NCBI GenBank assembly: GCA_034336665.1
Contig: CM067569.1
Span: forward strand, 7,478,820-7,542,819
Source: Luscinia megarhynchos
Taxonomy: Eukaryota; Chordata; Aves; Passeriformes; Turdidae
Length of the DNA: 64,000 bases
Reading direction: 5' to 3'
Positions 51,612 to 62,643 of the stretch are shown here, piece after piece. Position numbers and translations under genes: made by a program. The notes under the pieces are model-generated. The model was not told where the DNA came from. It saw only the letters and a list, made by a program, of their open reading frames with translations, and made no database searches. Positions within the stretch are counted from its first letter, which is position 1, and each line of letters starts with the position of its first letter.

Positions 51612-51876
51612 GGATGAGAGAAAATGGCCTCAAGTTGAAAATGGGGATGGCTTAGATTGGTTATTAGGAAAAATGTCTTCACAGAAAGGGTTGTCAAGCA
51701 TTGGAACAGGCTGCCCAGGGCAATGGTGGAGTCACCACCCCTGGAGGCATTTAAAAGATGTGTAGATGTGGCACTTGGGGACCTGGTTTAGTGTTGGACT
51801 TGGCAGTGTAAGGTTAATGTTGGACCACATGACCTTAGAGGCCTTTTCCAACCAGAATTATTCTATGTATCTCTGT
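51612..51876 (+). repeat. CR1 LINE 3' end, well preserved
   Basis: This is the least diverged CR1 copy in the window. It runs through AAAATGGCCTCAAGTTG, ATTGGTTATTAGGAAAAA, TTCACAGAAAGGGTTGTCAA, CATTGGAACAGGCTGCCCAG, GGAGTCACCACCCCTGGAGG, CATTTAAAAGATGTGTAGAT, GGACTTGGCAGTGTAAGGTT and CCTTAGAGGCCTTTTCC to a TTATTCTATG tail. It is 5' truncated and antisense to the host gene. A TTA-type microsatellite follows directly. Confidence 0.95.
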
Positions 51877-51885
51877 TCATTATTA

Positions 51886-51910
51886 TACTATTATCATTAT
51901 TATTATTAAT
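51886..51910 (+). repeat. Imperfect (ATT)n microsatellite after a CR1 tail
   Basis: ATTATACTATTATCATTATT and further ATT units start about 10 bp beyond the 3' end of the CR1 at 51.6-51.9 kb. CR1 tails often seed such repeats; that origin is my inference. Confidence 0.75.
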
Positions 51911-54900
51911 TCTGACTTTTCATAATGATCAATATCATCATCCCTACTGCAAACTGTAACTACACACATATGTCCATTTTAGGCTATACCTCAGTCATCT
52001 ATAAACAAATCCACCCTGTTCTGCAGGTTGCCTATAATTCCTGTTATTTTTTCTGTTCTGACAGAATTTCCTGCTCCTTGCAGAATTGTCACTAAATGAT
52101 AGTTAAATGGATTTCCCAGGTTTTTGTTCTTGGTATACTACTTGCAAACCTGTTTTAAAGAGGGATTTTACATTTACTGTAAGAAAACATCGAAGTCGTT
52201 TTGGAAGTTAATGCATCCACTTCATCATCAAAAGCTGTTTAGTGTTTCAGGAATTATAGTGTCTCCATACATTGCTATATGCAGTTACTCAGCAGCCTCT
52301 ATGAAAACCATTAAGGCACTTAGAAATTGAATTGTTCACCATAAATCATAGGAATTAAATTTAGGCATGCAATCACTGGTGGCACAAACACAGCTACATG
52401 TGGATAAATACACATTTTCCAAGCAAAAGGTCCACAATCATGACCTTAGCAAAATTCAGAAAGGCCTTAAAACCCAAAAAGATCTGATCTTTATTTGTTA
52501 ATTTAGTTATTAGGATTGTGATACTGATGTAACTTCTAATGCCAATGGCTGACAAGTTTTACTTCTTGGAGCTTTTACAACATGGAAGTCACTCATGAAT
52601 GTTAAAATTCAAATGAAGTCCAAAACAAAAACAGAAAAAGCTGAAATAAATTATACTGCACTGCAAATTTTATTACAAGGGTAGATATGCTTCTTGATTT
52701 ACATTACATTCCTCCTTCAGTTGCTACATGGAGGCTATTAACAGGGGGAAAAAAATCAATTCTGAAACAGAAGCCAGTGAACTGAAAGAACACCGAGTTC
52801 AGCTTTAAGAAAAAATCACTGAAAGATTTACATATGAAGTAGTTTTGATTATTTGTTGTGCTACATAGAAATAAAATGTAAATCTTCGCCATAATTCATT
52901 ATTCTGTTCTGGTATACAAACCAATACAGGGTGCCAAAGACAATTTTCGTCAGAAACCACAGTGCAGAAAAAACAGAACTCCAAGTAGGCCTGCTTAAAA
53001 ATATTAAACTTTTTCAAAAACATCAGGGCATTCTACATGAACACCAACATCCTGTTTTGTGCCGTGGAAACATGTTACTTAACTATGCTATGTTCAAAAA
53101 TGTATAACAAGATTTTTTTTTTCCCATTAAACACAAAGCTAATTTTGCCAGACAGTGCTTTGCTGCTGAGGCTGAACCTTACAATTTAAATTGACCCTCC
53201 CAATTAAAACTCAGATACTTGTGAATCTTTTATTTACACTTCAGGGAAGAAAGGAAATAACTAGTAGAACAGATATTATTATCTCCAGATTCAGCTTTAA
53301 AATTGGTTGAGAATTTTGCTGCTCAGGCACAAGTTGCTATCAGACTTACAGGTTTGACAGTTATAAAGAGATATAGGAAAGGAAGTGATAAAGAGATAAA
53401 GGAAAGCAGCTGATCCTGAAGCAGGAATGCTACTGCTGTCCTTAGGGACAGTGATCAGCCAAATAGCCAGGACAGCGTTTTTAGGGTATTTGCTTTTTCG
53501 TATGCAGTCACTGCTTTCCAGAATATGGGAGCAAATGCTAGAAAAAAAGAAAATACATCTGTTACCAGCTTAAATGATAAAAATCCCTTGCCATAAAATT
53601 AGTTTCCTGAGACTGAAGAACATGTTGTGACTGCTGTTATTAATATTTGCATAGCTGTCAGAAGCCCAAGCTTTATGACTGCTTACTACTTCAGGGACCA
53701 TTGACCACTATTTGAGGTGCTGGCTACAGCCTGAGTTACTGCTTTTCAATAAATGTTACAGCCTTCAAATTCCATTACCAGTGGAGTCTGAATTACATTG
53801 ACTCTCAAAATAAAATAAAAATGAGCAGAAAAAAGTTATGGGGCTTTGTCATATATTTGTTCAGAAATCTAGCCTATTTTAAGGTATGAGCATTTTCTCA
53901 TGAAGTCCTGTTTAACTGATATATAAAACACAGCACACCTAAAGGTTTGGGACTGTCAAAAACAGTCAAATGGAAGTGTGGATGATAAATCACATCCTCT
54001 AACTTGGACACTTCTGTTAACATCTGTTAACAAAGATAATTTATACAGATTTCCTCTGAAAAGATGCAGAAATTACTGTTGTTTGTGGAAGTTAAGTTTA
54101 AGGGTCATTATCCATCCTTATTTATAAGCATTTCTGAATTACAGGAAATGGAGAAAAAGTGTGCTATAAGTTGTTGCAGTAATTCAGCAGAGAAATATCC
54201 AACATTTGTGTGCCAGTGTATAACTATAACAGAGTTTTCTGAGAAAAAAACTGGCACCTGCCCATTTTAGAGCCAGGTCAATAGACAATAGATTTATTTG
54301 TGGAAATAGCTCTAAGCTGAAGATGTCCTACATCACCACCTTTTCTAATGACCCCTTATGTAACTATGCCACATTTCTGCTTCTTTCCTCGAGGAAGGAA
54401 TTTTACAGCTAAACAAGAGCCTTTAGCATCAGGAAATTTGAATGCAGTGTTTTCCCCTGAGGGCTGTGGAGATCACCCAGCTGGGTGCCCATGGACAGAA
54501 GGGTGTTGGCTCATGGGAACCTGCACAAAATTTCAATAAAGAGAGCAGCAGTACAGCTGAAACTGAGAATTTCCTACACAGTTTTTATTTTTGGCAAGTA
54601 ATTCACTGCTATCCAGTGCTAAAGAATTTGTATTCTGATTAGGATCACCAGTGACAACAATGAAATGGGTCAGTGCCTATCACAGACCAGTATACCTTAA
54701 AGAACTGTTTTTATTGACACCAATCATGACATATCTCTTTTCCAAAGCCAAGAAATCATATTTTTAAAGAAGATATTTTGTTTTAGAGCCATCAGGGATT
54801 TATTAACATTTTGGAAAAAAAAAAAATCCAAGCTTGCTGAATAGGTAACATGAATAATAAAACTACCTGAAGAAGCAGCTCTGAGCCATTGATCCCAATA

Positions 54901-56836
54901 AACAATCACCTGCTAGGATGGACAGTTTTTCCTTATAGTCATGAAAATCTTAGAGATAAATGAATGCAGAACCAGAGATAACATAGGTGACTTTAACAGA
55001 AAATGAACCTAAATGTCTTGTATAATGAGGAGGGCTGTTTCTTTTCCTATAGAAAAAAAAAGAGCAATAATTCCAATGCCCAAATCCTCCCAATGAGAGA
55101 TCCCAGAAATCTTAGCTCCAGTGCCAGCATAACAGGAGGCACAAGAGCAGAGTGGTGAAATGCATACCAATAACACCATTGGTAATAACATCAAAACACA
55201 ACTTCAAAAACCAGTTTAAAAGGAAGGAAGGTCACTAGTTCTGCCTCCTTAGGGACTCATGTTTTATATAATGTATTCTCGAGGAGTTGTGATTAATAAT
55301 GGAAATACAGGAGGACTGGTACTGAGACTGCTTGAAAAATGCTCAGTGTGCTGGATTACTTAGTCCTCTACAAAAGCATTGTGAAAAAGGGATGTGCCCA
55401 ATTTCATGTTGCTACCTTACTTATTAAATGAACAGAATATCTCTCAAGGAAGTCACAATATTTTCCTTAGGTCTAATAGGATTAAATACAGTCTTCAGTA
55501 CTGAGTTAACACAAAATATCAGGTTTTTTTCTCAGCATGGTATGACCAGTGCAGTGTGGCCATTTCAGTGAAAAGGACTGCAGTACAAATAGACAAATAT
55601 CAACCACTTTTGCCTATTATGGAGATGAAATCTGGTATGATAAGAGATGAAGATGCAAAAGATCATAACTATTAGACCTGATTTAGTACTGGCCTTTGGA
55701 AACTTTAGCCTCTGGGTTGGAATGAACCATGACTTCCTTCTCTTAACCCAAAGTCATAGTAGGTTTCATATACTTCTAAAATTTCTACTACATGCAGAAT
55801 TATAAACTTAGCATATAAAGCAAAGCTTATTTTCTCTGAAAAGCTCCCTGCTCCATTTATCATTTTAAGATGTTAACTAATGCTAGAGCACCAAAAACAA
55901 GAAACATATACTGGTAATGTTAACTTCTGATATTTTCTCAAAAAGGAACAAATTATAGTATAAAAAAGGCTGAGAGCTAAATAATAATCTTGTTCATTGA
56001 GGAAGGCAAATACAGAGGGAAAAATTAAAATCCTAAACTAGCTTACCCAATTGGACCTTAGTGCACAAAACTGACTAACTTAATTTCTAGATGGAATAAG
56101 ACTTTTATGAAAAATTAGCAGGACAGGAGAGGAATGCAATAGTCAAGCACCTCCACCTCTGGGGCAAAACTTTCTAGACTGGTAAATTTCAAAGTACCTC
56201 AAAAAGAAATGCAAAAAAAATAATCAAGAGTGTAACCATGGCAGACAATTAAAATTGTGATTTAAAAAAAATAAAATTAAATTTAAAAAAAAAGAGAGAG
56301 GAAGGATGTAACCAACAATCAGGGATTCCCTTCCCTTCATCAGGGTGTTAAGCTGCAGTGGAAACAGCACAGGAAGGAGCTGAGATGTGCCAACTTCTGA
56401 CACAGAGCTGCACGTCTCAGGAATGCATCACCTTAATAATGTTTGTCTTACAATGATGATACAGCCACCTTGCAGTAAAGGTGAGAGGAGATGTAATGCA
56501 TTTACAGTTGAAATTGCTCCATGGATTTGTTTAAGAAGCCTGTTTGGCAGCTGAAGTTGTTCTGTCCTTAGGAAGTGGGAAAGAGTGTAAAAAACACCCC
56601 TAATATAAAGAGTAAAAGCAAGTAGTTAGTCTTCAGGGTTTGTTTGGATTTTCTAATAAACTGGTACGTTCATGAATGTTAGCAAGCTGAAAAAATTCAT
56701 CTTTTGACATAGTTAACACATATTTACAGTCAGATATGATGAAGACAATTCTTGCTTTACTTAACACAACAAAAACACTTCTCTGACAGTTTACTCAGAA
56801 GTAAATGCTTTGCTTTAATCCAGGACACTTTATCTC

Positions 56837-56918
56837 ATATACATATATATTTATATATATATAAACTTTTATATTTTTATTTATATATATTTATGTATAT
56901 TTTCCTATAGATATATAA
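56837..56918 (+). repeat. AT-rich low-complexity tract
   Basis: Clusters of TATA/ATAT units with interspersed T runs span about 80 bp. It looks like a decayed (TA)n microsatellite. Confidence 0.85.
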
Positions 56919-57610
56919 AGTAAGGTTCTGTATTCTAGAGAAGTATGGAAGGTTTTTTCCCACTAAAATGGAAATTTTGTAGGATATTTGTATGGTTAAC
57001 TGCAAAGTATTTTGAGCTTGTACTTGTTTCTGCCATAAATAATCAGAAATTAGGAAATTTTATTATCATTTTAACAATTTAATTTTTAAGACTTAATTCT
57101 GTAAGAGTGTTATAGTCAAAGGCCATTCATCCACATCAGAATCTCCTTCATTGATGCAGGGGATGCTGTGTTCACAAGTGCAGCCATAGTAATTATAAGT
57201 ATAAATATTGCTGGAACTTCACAGGCCAGGGAGGAATCATGGTTGCATTGATTTTTTTGAGTCTGCTACTGAACAGTATCTCAGTTCTCCAGAAAATACT
57301 GAACTAAATTGATTCCAATGAAGTCAAAGAACATAAATTCTAATAAAATGCACTTGGTTTAACTGAAGTCTGTGATATTGCAATCTGATACAGCCACTTA
57401 ACATTTAAAAAAATCAGAGGCTCCAAAAGACAATCATTAACAAAGGATTGCATTCAAGTATCCGGGCACACACAGATTTGTATAGTATTTTTTGTGTTTA
57501 CATCTAAATGCTGAAGTTATATTACAGATAAACACGTATGTTCAACAATTAAAATTCAGATTTTAAAACTGACAGCCTGAAGTCTGACTCACTATTAAAT
57601 GCTAAAGTAC

Positions 57611-57738
57611 AGAAGCATGGAATGGTTTGGGCTGGAATGGACTTTAAAGATCACCTCCTTTCAACTCCCCTGCCATGGGCAGCAACACCTCCCTCCTGGC
57701 CAGGCTGCTCAAAGCCTCATCCAGATCAGCCTTAAAAT
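57611..57738 (-). repeat. CR1 LINE 3' end
   Basis: The plus strand reads AGAAGCATGGAATGGTTTGG, GGACTTTAAAGATCACCTCC, CTGCCATGGGCAGCAACACC and CAGGCTGCTCAAAGCCTCAT, the reverse complement of a CR1 3' end. It is therefore in the same orientation as the host gene. It starts about 150 bp into the intron after exon C, and no other feature lies between them. Confidence 0.93.
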
Positions 57739-57891
57739 CACACTATGATTGCCATCATAACAGAATTATTGTACACAGAAAACACAGCATGCAAATAACT
57801 CTATTTGTATACTTTCTATATGAGTGAAATCGTGAAATTCAATGTAGATCTGAAATAAAAACATCTCTAAAAGCACAAAGCAGTCACTCAC

Positions 57892-58049
57892 CTGTATTTT
57901 GATTGGCCAGGAGAAATTGCTGACATAGACATAGAAAGTGATGTTTGGGTTGCTTCGAAAGTTAAATTTTTCACAGGAAAAGCTGTCTCTGTATTCCTTA
58001 ATATTAACCTTGGAAACAACAGGAATTTCTTCCCCAGATATTGTTCCAG
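57892..58049 (-). CDS. ATRNL1: ATRNL1 internal exon C (last fully extracellular exon)
   Basis: This exon has 158 nt: two nucleotides complete the Ala codon begun in exon B, then 52 codons read GTISGEE through SNFSWPIKIQ. The acceptor ends in TTTTTTTTTAG and the donor is a full consensus CAG|GTGAGT. It holds two more N-glycosylation sequons, NIT in NPNITFYVY and NFS in SNFSWP. The block NPNITFYVYVSNFSWPIKIQ is shared by attractin and attractin-like 1 just outside the membrane, so it fixes the family; the preceding EYRDSF-CEKFNFRS part fits ATRNL1. The exon ends in phase 0, about 14 residues before the transmembrane helix starts in exon D. The intron behind it is 35.4 kb and begins with an open reading frame (see findings). 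A sense-oriented CR1 piece lies about 150 bp into that intron. Confidence 0.96.
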
Positions 58050-59236
58050 CTAAAAAAAAATTAAAAGCTTAGGTATAAATATAAATATTTAAGAAAAATA
58101 TTAATCATCATTAAAGATGCCAAAGTCAATTTGCATAAGAAACATCAATCCAATTGCTTTTGGTGTCTTCCCTCTAAAACAAGCCCTTATTATAGTTTAC
58201 ATGGCACATTAGATATATTTAATATACATACAGAGAATTCACAGAAATTTTTACTTTGGTTTCAAAAAATTATATACAAATTGAAAAAGTGACAGAAGTA
58301 ACATGAATTTTACAAGATAGTTATTATGGTCAGCTTAACACATAATACGCTTTTCTCCATAATTTCTGTTTCATTTCAATAAACAGCTCAAGAAAACCTG
58401 AAAGGGAATTTGTCTACATCTTACATTTTTGCTGTCAAGTTTTAATTGTTCATGAAAGTGTGAATAATGTAACTAGTAATAAACATTTATTAGTTTTAGC
58501 AAACAAATCAGCGACTGAACTAAGTTAAAATAAAGAAATAAATAGAGTTTACTAACTCCATGATATGGTAAAGCACTTCTGAAATGTGTTGATGAAGAAA
58601 TTCATGAGTTTAAGAGAAACTCTGAACCTTCTTTAAGAAGATTCTTTTTTAATGATTTCATTTAAAGCATCATGCCTCTCCTTGGATGTGTTTTCAGAAA
58701 GTCAATAGAACCAATTCAGAAAAACTGTCTAAATTAAAACAAAGAAGAGTAATGGGGTTCAAAGTTGGAGAAAAAATAGATAAGCAGCTCCTTTTATCAG
58801 CATACACAGAAGAACTTTATTGTTTGATATCAATGTAAAGGTTAATAATTAAATTTTTAGCTTGAACACTGAAACAAAGAAATAAAATCTCAGTCTCTGC
58901 AGTAGTTAAGGAAGCAATTTATCTTAATTAAAATCACAACATTTCATAACACTGTCATTTTAAAAATTTAAATATGCTACAAGCTTTTCCTACCAAAGTA
59001 ATTTTAATTGAATAGGAGAGAAAGTCAACATATTAATGAAGCTTTATTCAGATTGCAAATTATCATCTGAGGTTTAAATAATATAATTAATAACAGCATA
59101 ATGATAATGGCAAAAGAACACATTTGGCAAAGTTTTATTATCAAAATTAGTAACAAAGAGACAATCAGGTTAAAATAACTCAAAGGATCATGAAATCATT
59201 TGGGGAAAAATTCATCATACCAAAATTCACTCTCAC
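58050..59236 (-). other. ATRNL1: ATRNL1 intron between exons B and C
   Basis: This is a 1187-bp phase-1 intron with GT-AG ends (GTGAGA donor, T9AG acceptor). It is AT-rich, and I see no repeat or other feature in it. Confidence 0.93.
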
Positions 59237-59315
59237 CTGTAGAACCAATAGACCACGTAATATTGAGGTTAAAGTTGTTTGATGCATTAATTGATATATC
59301 CAAATTTTTATTTGA
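59237..59315 (-). CDS. ATRNL1: ATRNL1 internal exon B (N-glycosylated ectodomain)
   Basis: This exon has 79 nt: 26 codons plus one nucleotide. It starts SNKNLDISINAS directly after the last codon of exon A and ends SIGST plus a G that pairs with the first two bases of exon C to make GCT (Ala). The acceptor has a strong pyrimidine tract (CTTTTTTTTCCCCAG) and the donor is ACAG|GTGAGA. Two N-glycosylation sequons are visible, NAS and NIT, as expected of an extracellular segment. Only 615 bp of intron separate it from exon A. The run ISINASNNFNLNITWS is, from memory, characteristic of attractin-like 1; a protein alignment would settle the ATRN versus ATRNL1 choice. Confidence 0.94.
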
Positions 59316-59930
59316 CTGGGGAAAAAAAAGAAAAGTTAACAAAACACATCAGAATGTATTGCATGTAACTCTATTGCACATAACTGAATACAGCTTTTTA
59401 ATCATTTTCCAGTTTTCATTTTAAACATAAATAGAAATGGTAATGATTCACTGCCAAAGGCAATTCTCTCTTTTGCTTTGGTAAGAACAGGCTACAATTT
59501 AACACATAACTACACCAGTTACACTTGCAGATTGTCCTAAGTATAAGAAAATATTGTCCTTATAAAATTAAAAAAAATATACCGCAAATGCCTACATTCT
59601 AATCACATGCCAAAAATTACTTTCTTCACCTAAAAAAATTTTCTCAGCAGAAGGGTACACTCCTTCAATTCATCCAGGAAGATTCTAAAACTTGTTATTC
59701 AAGGGAGCAACAATAAAACAAACCAACTAATAATTTTTCAGAGTATTGATTAAGCTGAAGTACATCCACCATTTAGAAAGGGTTCTCAGTGAAGACACTG
59801 GACTAATTTTGCAGCTCTCAAAAAATGTGAACTATCTCTAAAACCTTATAGACATTTTGAAAACCTTTAATCAATGTCAAATACAATGGAAATCTTAATT
59901 CTGAGTATAAAATTGTTAACATTTTCTTAC
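59316..59930 (-). other. ATRNL1: ATRNL1 intron between exons A and B
   Basis: This is a 615-bp phase-0 intron with GT-AG ends (GTAAGA donor, TTTCCCCAG acceptor). It is AT-rich, and I see no internal feature. Confidence 0.93.
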
Positions 59931-60025
59931 CTGTTCTGGATTTGCTATAAAGTTTATGGCAGTGTGATGACGATCATCCTCTTGTAATAAGCTGAAGGTA
60001 AACTGATAATCGATCAAAAGGCTGT
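59931..60025 (-). CDS. ATRNL1: ATRNL1 internal exon A (membrane-proximal ectodomain)
   Basis: This is the most 5' exon of the gene visible here. It has 95 nt: two nucleotides (AC) finish a codon from the exon upstream, then 31 codons run without a stop, starting SLLIDYQFTF and ending IANPEQ. The acceptor reads TTTGCCTACAG and the donor CAG|GTAAGA. The final codon is complete, so the next exon starts in phase 0. The residues match what I recall of attractin-like 1 just after its laminin-type EGF modules, in the extracellular region before the membrane; no catalytic motif is expected. The carried-over AC would complete a Tyr codon if the upstream exon ends in T, as in the mammalian protein. A second AG four nucleotides further in could serve as acceptor but would shift the frame. 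ATRN is the alternative, but the wording fits ATRNL1 better. Confidence 0.93.
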
Positions 60026-60659
60026 CTGTAGGCAAAACAAAAATTCAAAATAATAAATTAAAGTGTATACACATTAGTTCTATAATATGCAAGTACTAAA
60101 AGCTTAGCATTCACATTGATTTTAAAAGTCATGGAGAAATCTAAAAGCCAGAATTACATGTATTTCACTGTTGAAGTGTTTGCACTATAAAGTCTTGAAA
60201 TTATTAAAAATTAAGTTAACAAAAAAAATAAAATTAAGAAAGAATAAATAAATTAAGAAACAAATTCTACCATGGAGTCAGAGCAGTGATTAGACAGGAA
60301 ACAGACATTCTTTATGAAATAATTATTCAAAAATTTAAGTATTGTTAAAGCAATATGAGATTCCTAATTTCACTCTGAAATAATTATTCAACTACCAGGT
60401 TTAAAAAAATCTGGAAGAAGTTGCATCTGGACTAAAATTATATAGTGCAAAACAGGCTTATTTATAGTAGTAAATAAGATTGCTAATAACTACATGGCAC
60501 AGTGGAACTTTGAAGAGAAATTATGTGACCATCAAGTGTTTCTAAAGTGACAGAATTTTAACACATTTTGTTAAGTGGCAAGTGATATAAATTTTTCATA
60601 CAAGGGATACAAGGGATTGTTTAGTATTGCTCAAAAAATGATATTTTACTCCCCACTGG

Positions 60660-60912
60660 CTTCTGTTGTACACATTTTTGTTTCACCCTGCGAGTGGCTC
60701 AGCGGCTCCAGGGAGCTCCCACCCGCCGTGCCCGTCTCCGCTCACGGACAATCGGCTGGGCTGGCAGCAGAGAGGAACACCCTTCAGGTGATCCAAGCCG
60801 TGCCTACCCTCCCTGGAAGGAGCAGACAACTACTGGGACAAGTCAGAAGTCTTGAGCTATCCTGCTGTGTTCCCAAAGCCAGAGGAAGGAGATTGACCCT
60901 TATTTGGGTCAT
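60660..60912. other. CpG-rich islet inside an intron, unassigned
   Basis: In an otherwise CpG-poor window, roughly eight CpGs fall within the 80 bp from about 60688 to 60770 (for example CCACCCGCCGTGCCCGTCTC just before 60740). GC falls again after 60912. I recognise no gene or repeat. It could be a fragment of a transposon or LTR I do not know, an exon of an unknown transcript, or a small regulatory island. A plus-strand open frame (60575-60919) covers it without any recognisable domain. Confidence 0.45.
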
Positions 60913-61743
60913 AACTTGAGGAATGACTGAAATGACATCATCTCCAAAATGTAAGGAAAAAAACAGTCACCAGGAATTACTGCTGTTGCAATTTACAGAG
61001 GGAGCTATCTAGAATCCCAGCAGAAAATGTTCAGTGCAGAGAGTTAAGAATCAGCAGAGCCCTCAGAGATGTAAATTGTGATAGCAGATAAATAATCCCT
61101 GTGCAACAGACCGCTGTGAACCAGAGCTGGGCGTGGTGGAAACATCTTGATTGCTCTGTTACATTGGCAGATATCTTCAGATCCAACATAAGTCTTCTAA
61201 ATCTTTTACCATTACAGTTCCACAGGGATCAAAAGCTGCTATTTTTCCCCCTCTGACAGGAAATAAGGAGGTGACTTATAAAAGTACATTATTCTGATTA
61301 TTATTTTATGCATGGTAAAATATGGCAAGTCATCTCTGGTGCTACAACCTAGTGAATAATTGTAAGGCATTGTTTTGATCCCTGGCCTGCTTACATTTTG
61401 CTAGTCACCAACACCACACAAACTGTGTTACAAATAAAAATATGTGATCATAAAAACAAAATCAGTAAGTACAAAAGAGTGAAAGATTAAGTCAAAGCAG
61501 AAGAAAAGCTGTGTCAGCCTTTTGTTGGATTCAATAGTTTGCTTACTGCTGACAATCACCTTTTCTGCAGCAACACATCATCTGAAAAAATACATTCTGT
61601 TGTATCCTGTGGGAAGGCTGACATAGAAAGAGAAAAAAGTCCACTATATTGTGTTAATAGTTAAAGAAAACTGTTTTGGTTTGGTTTTGTTCGGAGTTTT
61701 TTTAGTATAGTGAGTGTGGAAGGAAAAGTAAAAAATAAAGGTT

Positions 61744-61795
61744 CATGGAATCATAGAGTATCCTGAGTGTGAAGGAACCCCCAAAGGAGTTACAT
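61744..61795 (-). repeat. CR1 LINE 3' terminal scrap
   Basis: CATGGAATCATAGAGTATCC followed by TGAGTGTGAAGGAACCCCC is the reverse complement of the last few dozen bases of a CR1 3' end (consensus like GGAATCATAGAATATCCTGA, then GTTGGAAGGGACCC). Similarity fades after about 50 bp. Confidence 0.78.
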
Positions 61796-62193
61796 GAAAG
61801 GAATTACCCTGACATTCAAAGATGAGAACTTCACTTTCTCTATTATTAGCCACCACAGTTTCATTATTCAAATAAGTTGATCTACGTGTCTTAGCTAACA
61901 AATTTTGACCAGGTTTCAAAATTTGTTTATCAAGGCAAAAGATGAATAAATATGAAATTAAAATGCTTCATTTATTTATTAATATTACTCCACACTTCTA
62001 CAGTTATGCAAATCTAATTAATAAATCTCATTGACTCAATTGTGCCATGCTTAACAATCAGATGACCATGGTAACACAAGATATTTAAAGGTAACAGGAC
62101 AGGAAAAGGTGGCAAGTAAAGATTGACCCTCATTAAATGGATTAATAAACCCTTCAATAATCATGAGTAGAAAGGTGAAAACGGTTAGGAATA

Positions 62194-62212
62194 ATATATA
62201 TATATATATATG
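62194..62212 (+). repeat. (AT)n microsatellite
   Basis: This is a pure TA/AT dinucleotide run of about nine units in intron sequence, likely polymorphic in length. Confidence 0.9.
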
Positions 62213-62561
62213 ATTAATCTCCTGATCTGGTCAACTTGGAGCTCCTCAAAATACAGGGGACTGCTTCAGCATGACTCTCTGCAAACAGATTTATTGCAGA
62301 GGTGTGGTAGACCAACACCACAGAAAGACTCCTACAGAAATTCTGACTACAGCAAGGGCTACAGGATGCAAGAAGCAGCATTGACAAGCCTGGAAAAGGT
62401 AGCACTGATTTGCTCATAAGATATGGAAAATTACCACTAAAATATGTCACAGTCTTCTAAGCTCAGATTGTGTCCTCTCAGAGATGCAGTTTCAGCCAAA
62501 AAAACAACAGCTGTATATAGATAATATCCCATCATTAAATTACATGGGGAACAGAATGTGA

Positions 62562-62643
62562 CTTCTTTTTGTTTTTTCTTTATTCGTCTGGGGTTTGTTG
62601 TTAGTTGTGGTGCTGTTGTTTAGTTTGTTTTTGGTTTTTTAAA
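62562..62643 (+). repeat. T/G-rich low-complexity tract
   Basis: About 80 bp is nearly free of A and C, made of TTTGTT, GTTGTT and TTTGG units. It lies in the intron upstream of exon A. Confidence 0.7.

Larger units (their letters stand above)
22457..57891 (-). other. ATRNL1: ATRNL1 35.4-kb intron between exons C and D
   Basis: This long intron separates the last ectodomain exon from the start of the transmembrane helix. No exon of the family is missing from the reading frame across it, since exon C ends and exon D begins in phase 0. It contains CR1 pieces near 33.4, 37.6, 45.3, 45.9, 47.5, 51.6 and 57.6 kb, several microsatellites, two short perfect hairpins (37215-37239 and 44182-44208) and an unexplained minus-strand ORF cluster at 35.2-35.7 kb. 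For most of its length I see only AT-rich, non-repetitive DNA with no feature I can name. Confidence 0.9.

Noticed and set aside
60022..60025. Alternative acceptor AG four nucleotides inside exon A
   Set aside because: Using it would leave the exon starting in another phase and break agreement with the mammalian reading (Tyr codon completed by AC).
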